The notes below the pieces were generated by a model that saw only the letters and a list, made by a program, of their open reading frames with translations, had not been told where the DNA came from and ran no database searches. Shown one piece after another: positions 51,547 to 59,528 of a stretch of DNA of 64,000 nt (position 1 is its first letter; every line of letters begins with the position of its first letter). The translations under genes and the position numbers were made by a program. Location: positions 496,001 through 560,000 of the forward strand of contig NZ_CP083451.1 of assembly GCF_020080045.1 (NCBI RefSeq), read 5' to 3'. This stretch comes from Comamonas odontotermitis. GTDB taxonomy: Bacteria; Pseudomonadota; Gammaproteobacteria; Burkholderiales; Burkholderiaceae_C.

Positions 51547-53661
51547 ATGTCCTCCTGCGCATTTGCTGCGGTGGGCGCTGCTTTGGCACGTCCGTTTTCT
51601 TCCACCTCTGTTTCGCCTTTGGCAACCGGCCAGCACCGACTGCGGGCCGTCGCGCTGGCGATGGCGGCGGCCGGCCTGCAAGGCGCGGCGCTGGCGCAGG
51701 CCGCCGAGCAGCAGCAAGCTGCTGTCACCGTGGCCCAGGCAGATACGGGCGGCGCGGCAGAAAGCACGCTGGCGACCATGGTGGTCACGGCCTCCGGCTT
51801 TGAGCAGGCGGTGGAAGACGCGCCTGCCTCGATCACCGTGATTCCGCGCCAGGAGCTGGAGAAAAAAGCCTACCGGGATGTGACCGATGCGCTCAAGGAT
51901 GTGCCGGGTGTGGTGCTGACGGGCGGCGGCTCCTCCAGCGACATCAGCATTCGCGGCATGGGGGCCAACTACACGCTGATCCTGGTGGACGGCAAACCGC
52001 AGAACTCGCGCGAAACCCGCCCCAACAGCGATGGCGCCGGTATTGAGCAGGGCTGGCTGCCGCCGCTGTCTGCCATTGAGCGCATCGAAGTCGTGCGCGG
52101 GCCCATGTCGTCGCTCTACGGCTCCGATGCCATGGGCGGGGTGATCAACATCATCACCCGCAAGGTGGCCAAGCAATGGACCGGAACGGTGAGCGCGGAG
52201 ACGACGCAGCAGGAATCATCCCGCTCGGGCGACATGTACCAGAGCAATTTCTACCTGGCCGGGCCGATCAAGAGCGACGTGCTGGGCCTGCAGATCTACG
52301 GCCAGAAATCGCGGCGCCTCGAAGATCGCTTTGTCAACGGATTCAACGAGCAGGACAGCACCTCCGGCACAGCCAAGCTCACGCTGACCCCGAACAAGGA
52401 CCACGATCTGGCGCTGGAGTTGGGCCGCACCCTGCAGGATCGCTACTCCACCAAGGGCAAGACGGCCAGCAGCACCTCCAGCTACTCCGATTACACCCGC
52501 AACCACTTCGCGCTGTCGCACACCGGGCGCTGGGGATTCGGTACCTCGACCACCTACCTCCAGCATGAAGAGGTGGACAACCCTTCGCGCGAGATGAACG
52601 TGAAGAACACCGAATTCAACAGCCAGATCGTGATGCCGCTGGGCGAGCGCAACCTGACGACCGTGGGCGTCTTCTACAAGCAGGAAAAGTTGACGGACAA
52701 CGGCAACCAACTGCGGGTGGCCAACCCGATCGACACGCTCAAGCGCTACCAGTGGGCGGTCTTCGCCGAGAACGAATGGCGGGCCACTGACCAGATTGCG
52801 CTGACAGCCGGCCTGCGCATGAACCACGACCAGAACTACGGCACCGACTGGACGCCGCGCATCTACGGCGTGTGGCACGCCACGCCGCAGTTGAGCGTCA
52901 AGGGCGGCATCTCCACCGGCTTCAAGGCGCCCAATCTGCGCGCGGCGGTGGCCGACTGGGGGCAGATTACCGGTGGCGGAGGCGATCCGGCCATCATCCG
53001 CGGCAACCCCAACCTCAAGCCCGAGAAAAGCACCAGCCAGGAGTTGGGCCTGATCTGGGACAACCGCCAGAACTTCAGCAGCAGCCTGACCTTGTTCAAC
53101 ACCAACTTCAAGGACAAGATCACCGAGGTGCGCAGCTGCGAAGACACCGAAGGCGGTGGCCGCGCCATCGTCACCGGCAACTGCAGCATCTATGGCACAC
53201 CCTACAAGTTCATCAGCGACCGCGTGAACGTGGACGAGGCCACGATGCGCGGCATCGAAGCCACCGCCACCTGGAAGGCCTCCGACGACCTGCGCCTGGC
53301 CACCAACTACACCTTCACCCGTTCGGAGCAGAAGAGCGGTGCGTTTGCGGGCAAGCCTCTGAACAAGATGCCCAAGCACATGCTCAATGCCACGGTGGAT
53401 TGGCAAGCCAGCAGCAAGCTGGGCGTATGGAGCCGTGTCAACTTCCGCGGCGCCGCATCGGATTACCTGAGTCGCACCTCCATGGCCAAGGGCACGCCGT
53501 CCTTCACCTTCATGGATCTGGGCGTGAACTACGCCCTGTCAAAGAACGTCAAGTTCAGCGCCGGTGTCTACAACCTGTTCGACAAGCGCGTCGATACCAC
53601 CGACTTCGGCGCCGTGTATGACGGCCGCCGCTACTGGGCCAAGGTGACTGCGGGCTTCTGA
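51547..53661 (+). CDS. TonB-dependent siderophore receptor (FepA/CirA-like)
   Basis: Outer-membrane receptor of 704 aa. A signal peptide is likely within the first 55 residues (ending around ALAQ). The TonB box region is ATMVVTASGFEQ. The plug domain has APASITVIPRQEL, DVPGVVLTGG and IEVVRGPMSSLYGSDAMGGV. The barrel follows and ends in the aromatic YWAKVTAGF. GGGGDPAIIRGNPNLKPEKS and the FepA-like TRSEQKSGAFAGKPLNKMP suggest a catecholate siderophore. ATG 51547 is preferred over TTG 51535. It is followed by the binding-protein gene. Confidence 0.92.
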   Translation: MSSCAFAAVGAALARPFSSTSVSPLATGQHRLRAVALAMAAAGLQGAALAQAAEQQQAAVTVAQADTGGAAESTLATMVVTASGFEQAVEDAPASITVIPRQELEKKAYRDVTDALKDVPGVVLTGGGSSSDISIRGMGANYTLILVDGKPQNSRETRPNSDGAGIEQGWLPPLSAIERIEVVRGPMSSLYGSDAMGGVINIITRKVAKQWTGTVSAETTQQESSRSGDMYQSNFYLAGPIKSDVLGLQIYGQKSRRLEDRFVNGFNEQDSTSGTAKLTLTPNKDHDLALELGRTLQDRYSTKGKTASSTSSYSDYTRNHFALSHTGRWGFGTSTTYLQHEEVDNPSREMNVKNTEFNSQIVMPLGERNLTTVGVFYKQEKLTDNGNQLRVANPIDTLKRYQWAVFAENEWRATDQIALTAGLRMNHDQNYGTDWTPRIYGVWHATPQLSVKGGISTGFKAPNLRAAVADWGQITGGGGDPAIIRGNPNLKPEKSTSQELGLIWDNRQNFSSSLTLFNTNFKDKITEVRSCEDTEGGGRAIVTGNCSIYGTPYKFISDRVNVDEATMRGIEATATWKASDDLRLATNYTFTRSEQKSGAFAGKPLNKMPKHMLNATVDWQASSKLGVWSRVNFRGAASDYLSRTSMAKGTPSFTFMDLGVNYALSKNVKFSAGVYNLFDKRVDTTDFGAVYDGRRYWAKVTAGF

Positions 53662-53740
53662 CCGGCCTTCAACCTTCTTGCCGTGGCGGCGCACAGGCGC
53701 GCTGCGGCGCCATCGCTTTTGAACCAATGAGGAAAGAACA

Positions 53741-54721
53741 ATGACAGCGAACGCAATGCAAGTTGCGGGATCAAGCCACCTGCGACCCCTATGGAGCATC
53801 GCCCTGGGCCTGGCGATCTTGCCGACGGCAGGCCCGGCGCTGGCCCAGCAGCCAGCCACCATCACCGTGCAGCACGCCAAGGGCGCGGCCACGGTGCCGT
53901 ATGCACCCCAGCGTGTGGTGGTGTATGACCTGGCATCGCTCGACACCATGCAGGCGCTGAAGCTGCCCGTGACGGGCCTGGCCAAGGCCAACTTCCCGGC
54001 CTACATGAAAGGCTATGCCGATGCGCGGTACACGGTGGCGGGCAGCCTGTTCGAGCCTGACTTTGATGCGCTCAGCCGCCTGCAGCCCGATCTGATCGTG
54101 ATTGCCGGGCGCAGCGCAGGCAAGTTCGACATCCTGAGCAAGATCGCTCCAACGATCGATCTGACGGTGAACAACCAGCACCTGCTCGACGACATGCAGC
54201 GCAACGTCAATACGCTCGCCAGCCTGTGGGGCAAGCAGGCCGAAGGCCAGCAACTGATGCAGCGTGTGCGCGCCGAAGTGGACAGCGCCCGCGCCATCGC
54301 GCAGCAAAAGGATGCAGGCCTTCTGGTGCTGGCGGTGAGCAGGAACATGAACGGCCAGACGCCAGGCTCGCGCTTTGGCCTGCTGTATGACGTGCTGGGC
54401 GTCAAACCTGCACTGGCGGCAGACCCGGCCAAGCCGCGCGGCGTGCCGTTGAAGATGGACGACATCGCCAACATCAACCCCTCGTGGCTGTACGTGATCG
54501 ACCGCAACGCCGGAACCGGCAGCACCACCGACCGTGAAGGCAAGCCCGTGGTGGCGAGCCAGGAGCTGTTTGACAACGACACGATCAGGAACACCGAGGC
54601 TGGCAAGAAAGGCCAGGTGGTGTTTCTGGACCCCCGAATCTGGTATCTGCTGGGCGTTGCAGGCCCGCAGGCCATGCTGCACAACGCTGCGCAGCTGAAG
54701 GAGGTGTGGGGCCGCCGCTAG
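53741..54721 (+). CDS. Siderophore ABC transporter substrate-binding protein (CeuE/FatB type)
   Basis: Periplasmic binding protein of 326 aa. The signal peptide ends at about residue 35 (GPALAQQ). ITVQHAKGAATVPYAPQRVVVYD opens the mature protein as in the CeuE, YclQ and FatB group; LQPDLIVIAGRSAGKF and the C-terminal LDPRIWYLLGVAG fit too. It would pass a ferric siderophore to an inner-membrane permease. No permease or ATPase gene follows; the next element is an IS3 insertion and then the original terminator. Confidence 0.92.
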   Translation: MTANAMQVAGSSHLRPLWSIALGLAILPTAGPALAQQPATITVQHAKGAATVPYAPQRVVVYDLASLDTMQALKLPVTGLAKANFPAYMKGYADARYTVAGSLFEPDFDALSRLQPDLIVIAGRSAGKFDILSKIAPTIDLTVNNQHLLDDMQRNVNTLASLWGKQAEGQQLMQRVRAEVDSARAIAQQKDAGLLVLAVSRNMNGQTPGSRFGLLYDVLGVKPALAADPAKPRGVPLKMDDIANINPSWLYVIDRNAGTGSTTDREGKPVVASQELFDNDTIRNTEAGKKGQVVFLDPRIWYLLGVAGPQAMLHNAAQLKEVWGRR

Positions 54722-54786
54722 GGCAGCGGGGCAACTCCGCATTCAGCGGACTTCGTGGTTTGACTCGTCCTGTCATAGGTTGACAC

Positions 54787-55623
54787 CTATTCGCGACTAA
54801 TCTCCAGCCCAAGCTGGTTGGCGAGAGACGCCCGATGTACTGCATCGGGCGTTTTGTATTTTAGGGACAGGTGCGGCCGACGCTCGTTGTACAGCCGTAC
54901 CGATTCGCCCACCATGGTGCGGGCTTGCGAGAGATCGGCAGGTCGTTGCAACAAGTATTCCATCTTGAGGATTCCATTGACCCGCTCAGCCAGAGCGTTT
55001 TGGTAGCAATCGTAGCCATCGGTCATGGAGCAGGTGATGCGGTTGCGTGCATGGATGCGCTGGTATTGAGCCGAGCAGTACTGAACACCTCTATCAGAGT
55101 GGTGTACGAGCGGCTGATCTGTTCGCCGCTGACGCAGTGCCATCTTCAACGCTTGGCTGACCTGCTTGGTCTCCAGACTATCGTGCACGTGCCAGCCCAC
55201 GATCTTGCGCGAGTAGGCATCGGTCACCAGGCTCAGATAGGCAGTCTTCTCCTTGGTGGGTAGATACGTGATGTCAGCGACCCATAGCTGCTCACAACCA
55301 CTTGCCACTGTTTTGGTCGGGCCCTCCTTGAGTAGATTGGGGTGCCTGCGGTAGTGATGATGGCTATTGGTGGTCTTGTGGTACGCATGCCGTGGCAGTA
55401 CCAGCATGCGTGCTTGGCGCAGGACAATGAACAGTGCATCGCGCCCGATCTGGATTCCCGCCTGTTCAAGCGGCGGCTTGAGCAAGTGCAGCAGTTTGCG
55501 CGTGCCAATGCGTGGCTGATGGCGCCTCTCTTCACTGGCCAACTCCACCACCGCCTTGTCCCGCTCGCTGCGTGCACGCTGGCAGACCAGGCGCTTGTAG
55601 TGCGCTTGGCGGCTGATTCCCAT
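54787..55623 (-). CDS. IS3-family transposase OrfB
   Basis: DDE integrase-core protein of 278 aa by its own ATG; the functional enzyme is the OrfAB fusion made by -1 frameshift. Catalytic residues are in WVADITYLPT, VHHSDRGVQY and NALAERVNGILKMEYL. The HTH_21 helix (RIGTRKLLHLLKPPLE) precedes the core. ATG 55623 lies downstream of the frameshift site, so the stand-alone product may be minor. No disabling mutation is seen. Confidence 0.92.
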   Translation of the reverse strand: MGISRQAHYKRLVCQRARSERDKAVVELASEERRHQPRIGTRKLLHLLKPPLEQAGIQIGRDALFIVLRQARMLVLPRHAYHKTTNSHHHYRRHPNLLKEGPTKTVASGCEQLWVADITYLPTKEKTAYLSLVTDAYSRKIVGWHVHDSLETKQVSQALKMALRQRRTDQPLVHHSDRGVQYCSAQYQRIHARNRITCSMTDGYDCYQNALAERVNGILKMEYLLQRPADLSQARTMVGESVRLYNERRPHLSLKYKTPDAVHRASLANQLGLEISRE

Positions 55624-55646
55624 GTAGCGGCAAGCCCTCGTGACGC

Positions 55647-56045
55647 TTAACCCTTTGACGAGCTTTTGCGTGAGGACTTGCCCGCAGGCTTTTTTGTGAC
55701 TTGGACTCCGTAGTCGCGCTTGAGCACGTTCACTACCGCTTCAAAGAAGGCCGCTTTCTCGCGGGCTTCTTTCAGCTGCACTTCCAGCTCCTTGATGCGC
55801 TGCTCTGGAGTCAGCAGCTTGGGCGATTCAGGCATCTTCTGTAATCCTTTGCCCCTTGATGATGCAGCTTTCCAGTCCTGCCGTCCGTGCTTGCGAAGCC
55901 ACACCAGTACAGTTGAGGCGCCCTGGATTCCGTACCGCTCATGGGCCTGCCGGTAGGTCAGCTCACCTCTTTCGACTTGATCGACTACCGCGAGTTTAAA
56001 AGCCAGCGTGTAGTCCCGTTGCGTTCTCTTAACCCACTGTTCCAT
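55647..56045 (-). CDS. IS3-family OrfA (helix-turn-helix)
   Basis: DNA-binding partner of the transposase, 132 aa. The N-terminal helix-turn-helix is FKLAVVDQVERGELTYRQAHERYGI-like. A leucine-rich segment (RIKELEVQLKEAREKAAFFEA) provides the zipper. The C-terminus is basic and Ser-rich (KKPAGKSSRKSSSKG); the slippery site lies within its last 20 codons. Confidence 0.9.
   Translation of the reverse strand: MEQWVKRTQRDYTLAFKLAVVDQVERGELTYRQAHERYGIQGASTVLVWLRKHGRQDWKAASSRGKGLQKMPESPKLLTPEQRIKELEVQLKEAREKAAFFEAVVNVLKRDYGVQVTKKPAGKSSRKSSSKG
55689..55695 (-). promoter_or_regulatory. A6G slippery site for -1 frameshifting in the IS3 element
   Basis: On the minus strand A-AAA-AAG is read in frame in orfA (ACA-AAA-AAG). 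A -1 slip continues as KACGQVLTQKLV and joins orfB without a stop. This is the usual IS3 mechanism. Confidence 0.8.
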
Positions 56046-56107
56046 TTGACTTTCCTTTCTGTTCTTCAGAAAGGTGTCAACCCAATTCAGGACGGGTCAG
56101 TTTAACG

Positions 56108-56139
56108 AAAAAAGGAGTGCTGTGACGCACTCCTTTTTT
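56108..56139. terminator. Bidirectional terminator next to the IS3 element
   Basis: AAAAAAGGAGTGC / GCACTCCTTTTTT around a six-base loop. It lies nine bases beyond the IS3 right end and was probably the original end of the receptor/binding-protein operon. Confidence 0.85.
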
Positions 56140-56172
56140 CTTCGCAGGTTGCATACCTGCTTGGTGCTCGGG

Positions 56173-56586
56173 TCAGCTTTGCGCAGGGCCCGGCTCGGCC
56201 AGGTGCTTGCCAATCTGCATCCACGCATCGGCAGATTCATCGTCTCCTGCGAAGTGGTGGCAACTGGCTGCTGCCATGGCGACACGGGCGTTGGTGGGCT
56301 CTTGATCGAAAGCCAGTTCGCACTGGGCGGCAGCGTTTTGCCACATCACCTGGGCGTTGGGCGAGCCTTCCTTCTGCAATGCATGGGCTTCGGCCATCCA
56401 GGCCTGGGCCAGGCGGAATGCAGCCTCGGGCTGGCCGCGGTCGGCCTGGTGCGCGCGGTAGAAGGCCTGACCCGCCTGCTGCCACAGCGCGCGAGCGGCG
56501 GCGAAATCCGTGGTTGCCATTTGCTGCGCTTGAGCGACGAGTTGGTTGCCGGCGGCAAGTTCGGTGGAGTAGGTGTCAGCAGTCAT
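56173..56586 (-). CDS. Small helical (TPR-like) protein of unknown function
   Basis: Protein of 137 aa with no signal peptide. Regular Ala-rich helices (AAARALWQQAGQAFYRAHQ, AAFRLAQAWMAEAHALQKE, ARVAMAAASCHHFAGDDES) suggest two or three tetratricopeptide-like hairpins. ATG 56586 is used since upstream codons lie in a poor coding extension. It is convergent with the iron-uptake operon. I cannot assign a role. Confidence 0.65.
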   Translation of the reverse strand: MTADTYSTELAAGNQLVAQAQQMATTDFAAARALWQQAGQAFYRAHQADRGQPEAAFRLAQAWMAEAHALQKEGSPNAQVMWQNAAAQCELAFDQEPTNARVAMAAASCHHFAGDDESADAWMQIGKHLAEPGPAQS

Positions 56587-56672
56587 GGCGCGGCAGCAAG
56601 TTCTTGGGCAGGGCTGCGATGGTAACAGGCCCTTTGTGCACCTGATCAAAGGCGAAGGCGGTGGCTCCGTAT

Positions 56673-56729
56673 TTGCTATTGTTTCAGAAGCTGCTGGCGC
56701 TTCTGCAGAGCGCGCCAGCAGCCTGTTTC
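56673..56729. repeat. Extragenic palindrome, copy 6
   Basis: TTGCTATTGTTTCAGAAG then GCTGCTGGCGC and GCGCCAGCAGC as a perfect 11-bp stem. It lies between the small helical gene and the IS5 element and is the best-formed copy of the family. Confidence 0.65.
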
Positions 56730-56754
56730 ATCAAAAAACGTTCTCAGAACCTGT

Positions 56755-57441
56755 TCAAAGTCTTTTGAGCAGCAGAACCAAGAAGGCCAGATGGACAAAC
56801 TGCAAGCTGGTATTGAGCAGCCGCTCGCAGTTCTTCCATAATCGCCTGTTCTTGTCCAGCCAGGCAAAGCTGCGCTCAACGATCCTGCGCTTGGGCATGA
56901 CCTTGAAGGTGTGTAGCTCGCTCCTTTTGGCTATCTGCACCTTGATGTGCTCGCCCAGGATTTCCTGCGCGCTCTGCTCAAAGGGCCTGCCCACGTAGTC
57001 GCTGTCGCACAGCAGGCTTTGCACCTGCTTGAGCCCGCTCTTGCAACGCTGCAGTGCTTGCAGCGCTCCTTTGCGATCCGTCACATTAGCCGTGGTCACG
57101 GCTACTGCATGTGGCAAACCCTGCGTATCCACTGCAAGGTGGCGCTTGATGCCCGATACCTTCTTGCCCGCGTCATAACCTTTCAGGGCTGCCGTGTCCG
57201 TGTTCTTCACGCTCTGCGCGTCCACGATCAAGTGCGCGCTGCATGCGTTGCGCCCCTGTCTCTCTCGGGCCGCGCCAACCTGATTTTTTGAGTGCCTGCT
57301 CCAGCAGGCTGCCTCCTTCACGAGGCTCACTCCAGATCGCAAAGTACGAGTGCACCGTGCGCCACTTGGGAAACTCTTCCGGCAGCATGCGCCACTGGCA
57401 GCCGCTCCTGAGCAGGTACAGTACCGCACAGAACACCTCAT
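56755..57441 (-). CDS. IS5-family transposase, second frame (DDE domain)
   Basis: C-terminal frame of the transposase. The real coding part begins after the A6 run near 57289. The DDE residues are in HLIVDAQSVKNTD, LLCDSDYVGRPF and RRIVERSFAWLDKNRRLWKN. The first 50 codons of the open frame overlap orfA and are not expected to be translated by themselves. Confidence 0.85.
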   Translation of the reverse strand: MRCSVRYCTCSGAAASGACCRKSFPSGARCTRTLRSGVSLVKEAACWSRHSKNQVGAARERQGRNACSAHLIVDAQSVKNTDTAALKGYDAGKKVSGIKRHLAVDTQGLPHAVAVTTANVTDRKGALQALQRCKSGLKQVQSLLCDSDYVGRPFEQSAQEILGEHIKVQIAKRSELHTFKVMPKRRIVERSFAWLDKNRRLWKNCERLLNTSLQFVHLAFLVLLLKRL

Positions 57442-57547
57442 ACAGCTCCACTCTGCGCGGTGCCGTCTTCTTGCGCGCGCTCTCCAGCAACGGCCTGATG
57501 ATCTCGAATTGTTCGCGACTGATGTCGCTTGGATAGCTTTTTCTCAC
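57173..57547 (-). CDS. IS5-family transposase, first frame
   Basis: N-terminal DUF4096-like part: MRKSYPSDISREQFEIIRPL, LYEVFCAVLYLLRSGCQWRM and EFPKWRTVHSYFAIW. After LEQALKK the frame diverges from the transposase family; an A6 run at complement 57284-57289 lies at this point, and a +1 shift (or slippage in transcription) joins it to the DDE frame. Confidence 0.88.
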   Translation of the reverse strand: MRKSYPSDISREQFEIIRPLLESARKKTAPRRVELYEVFCAVLYLLRSGCQWRMLPEEFPKWRTVHSYFAIWSEPREGGSLLEQALKKSGWRGPRETGAQRMQRALDRGRAEREEHGHGSPERL

Positions 57548-57589
57548 CCTCCAAGCTTCTCACATATTCGAGAGACTTTGAACAGGTTC

Positions 57590-58171
57590 TCAGAGCTGGA
57601 TGCGCGTGCCCAGCAACGCCAGAAACTGTGCGAGCCACTGCGGATGGGCGGGCCAGGCCGGTGCGCTCACCAGATTGCCTTCGGTATGGGCCTGGTCCAC
57701 GGCAATGTCGGCATAGGTGCCTCCGGCCAGTTCCACCTCTGCCTTGCAGGCGGGGTAGGCCGAGCAGGTGCGTCCCTTGAGAACACCGGCGCCGGCCAGC
57801 AACTGCGCGCCATGGCACACGGCCGCCACTGGCTTGTTGGCATCGAAGAAATGGCGCACCGCAGCCAGAACGGCAGCGTTGTTGCGCAGGTACTCGGGCC
57901 CGCGTCCGCCGGGAATGACCAGGGCGTCATAGCTTTCGGCCTGGACGTCGGCAAATGTTGCGTTCAGGGTGAAATTGTGGCCTGGCTTTTCGCTGTAGGT
58001 CTGCGCGCCTTCAAAGTCGTGAATGGCGGTCTTGATCTGGTCGCCGGCTTTCTTGTCGGGGCAGACGGCATGCACGGTGTGGCCCACCGCCAGCAGCGTC
58101 TGGAAGGGCACCATGGTTTCATAGTCTTCGCAGTAGTCGCCGCAGATCATCAGGATTTTCTTCGCTGCCAT
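57590..58171 (-). CDS. DJ-1/PfpI family protein
   Basis: Protein of 193 aa in the glutamine-amidotransferase-like fold of the DJ-1/PfpI family (glyoxalase III, chaperone and deglycase activities are reported for members). KKILMICGDYCEDYETMVP opens the protein with the conserved Glu, and VAAVCHGAQLLAGAGVLKG carries the nucleophilic Cys in AVCHG. YDALVIPGGRGPEYLR is typical. The stop codon coincides with the target duplication of the IS5 element, so the gene is intact but has lost its native 3' region. Confidence 0.9.
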   Translation of the reverse strand: MAAKKILMICGDYCEDYETMVPFQTLLAVGHTVHAVCPDKKAGDQIKTAIHDFEGAQTYSEKPGHNFTLNATFADVQAESYDALVIPGGRGPEYLRNNAAVLAAVRHFFDANKPVAAVCHGAQLLAGAGVLKGRTCSAYPACKAEVELAGGTYADIAVDQAHTEGNLVSAPAWPAHPQWLAQFLALLGTRIQL

Positions 58172-58415
58172 GGGTAAGACTCCTCAGGTGAAAAAGAACA
58201 AGGGCCGAGCCATTGTGAACGAGGGCTGCCCGGCTGCACATTGAGGAAACTGCCCAGCTGGTGCGGGTACAAAGTCATCATGCCGACACGAAGATGGGCT
58301 TGCTGGCCCATGGCGGACGATGGCGCGCGCCATGAAAAAAGCGCCCGGCTTTGCAGCGGGGCGCACAAGGATGGCTTGGAGCCATCGCAAAACGTAAGGG
58401 CGCTTGAGCGGAGCG

Positions 58416-59144
58416 TCAGAACTTGTAGGTCACATACAGGAAGGGGACGATCGGGTCCAGCGTCACACGTGTCTTGGACACCGCCACTGTCTTGCCGCCC
58501 GCCTGCGTGGTCAGCGTAGCGTTGGTCTTCATCGGGATGTAGGACACCGAGAAGGTCACGCCCCAGTTCTTGTCGATGGCGTAGTTGGCACCCACGTTGA
58601 AAACAGGGGCCCACTTGCTGTCGATGCTGGCGGAGGTGGACGATGCGCCCGGTGGCAGCTTGAGTGCGCCGCCCAGCGTGTTCTGCAAGCCCTGGCTCAG
58701 GCGAATGCTGCGGAATGCGGAGTAGGTGACACCGGCACCCACCGATACGCGGAACTTGTCATCGGGGTTGCCGAAGAAATACTTGCCCAGCACCGATGGG
58801 GCATACAACTTGGCGCTGCCAAGCTCACCCAGTGGCGCCAGTGTGCCTGCGCCATCGAGCTTGATCTTGGGCGGAACACCAAGCACACCTTCGATGGCCC
58901 AGTTGTCGGTCAGGAAGTAGTGCACGTTCAGGCCCAGCGTGGTGGCATTTTTCACACTCGCCCCCGATCCCGGCAGTTCCCGCTCCACCGGGCTGACAAA
59001 GCGCAGTGGCGTGGTGCTGTCCTGCGGTGCATAGAGCAGCGCACCGCCGCCAATCACCCAATCGCCTGCCTTTTGCGCGTATGCGCTGCTGGCGAGCACG
59101 GCCGTGGCGGCCACCAACATCCATTTTTTTGCCTGACGAGTCAT
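58416..59144 (-). CDS. OmpW family outer-membrane protein
   Basis: Eight-stranded beta-barrel protein of 242 aa with a signal peptide (residues 1-23, ending SAYAQ). GDWVIGGGALLYAPQDS, TTLGLNVHYFLTDNWAIEGV, SVLGKYFF and WGVTFSVSYIPMKT are family stretches, and the C-terminal aromatic FLYVTYKF fits barrel insertion. OmpW proteins form a narrow hydrophobic channel. Its mRNA seems to be a single-gene unit. Confidence 0.92.
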   Translation of the reverse strand: MTRQAKKWMLVAATAVLASSAYAQKAGDWVIGGGALLYAPQDSTTPLRFVSPVERELPGSGASVKNATTLGLNVHYFLTDNWAIEGVLGVPPKIKLDGAGTLAPLGELGSAKLYAPSVLGKYFFGNPDDKFRVSVGAGVTYSAFRSIRLSQGLQNTLGGALKLPPGASSTSASIDSKWAPVFNVGANYAIDKNWGVTFSVSYIPMKTNATLTTQAGGKTVAVSKTRVTLDPIVPFLYVTYKF

Positions 59145-59528
59145 GGTTTGTCTCCTAGTCTGCTGCTTGAACGGGGTCGAAAAAGCGGTGGTAATGGATC
59201 AGAGCATACGAAGTGCGCCCGGCACTGTCGACGGGAGAACTGCCTAGTTTCAGCAAAAAAAGCACACTCGTTCTAATTTTTCAGGACCAAGGGAAAATGC
59301 GGGGACAAAAAAATGCCTGCCATCGTGTATATGGCAGGTGTCGGTTCTCCGTGAGATTTGAATTTTTCGCATTGAAGTTTGAACTCGGAGACGCTTTGCG
59401 ATCGGCCAGCGGGGACCTAGGCGACTGCCAGCCTATCACTGGCCCATGTAGCTGCAGGACTGGCCGCTAGAGGGTCTGGTCAATTCGAGAGTAGGATGAC
59501 GCCTAACGGCCAGGAATGGTCGTACAAC
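59145..59528. other. Gap between ompW-like gene and the duplicated-domain gene
   Basis: About 380 bases. It contains the ompW-like promoter region and a minus-strand terminator at 59307-59339. No gene was recognised. Confidence 0.4.
59307..59339 (-). terminator. Terminator of the duplicated-domain gene
   Basis: On the minus strand CCTGCCAT / ATGGCAGG forms the stem, followed by CATTTTTTT. It lies about 190 bases after the gene's stop codon. Confidence 0.65.

Larger units (their letters stand above)
54761..56099 (-). mobile_element. IS3-family insertion sequence, 1339 bp, with intact 3-bp target duplication
   Basis: Ends are TGACTCGTCCTG...GGTTGACACC at 54761 and its counterpart TGACCCGTCCTG...GGTTGACACC reading inward from 56099. 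The flanking triplets are GTT (54758-54760) and GTT (56100-56102), a target duplication. It carries orfA and orfB with an A6G slippery site. The intact duplication points to a recent and simple insertion. Confidence 0.93.
56747..57589 (-). mobile_element. IS5-family (IS427-type) insertion sequence, 843 bp
   Basis: Both ends read GAACCTGTTCAAAGTCT inward. The flanks are TCA (56744-56746) and TCA (57590-57592), a TNA-type target duplication as expected for the IS427 group. It carries two overlapping frames joined at an A6 run. The right copy of TCA is the reverse complement of the TGA stop of the DJ-1 gene. Confidence 0.92.

Noticed and set aside
54722..56107. IS3 insertion as cause of the missing siderophore permease genes
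   Set aside because: The 3-bp target duplication is intact and a terminator follows directly, so no DNA appears to have been lost on insertion.
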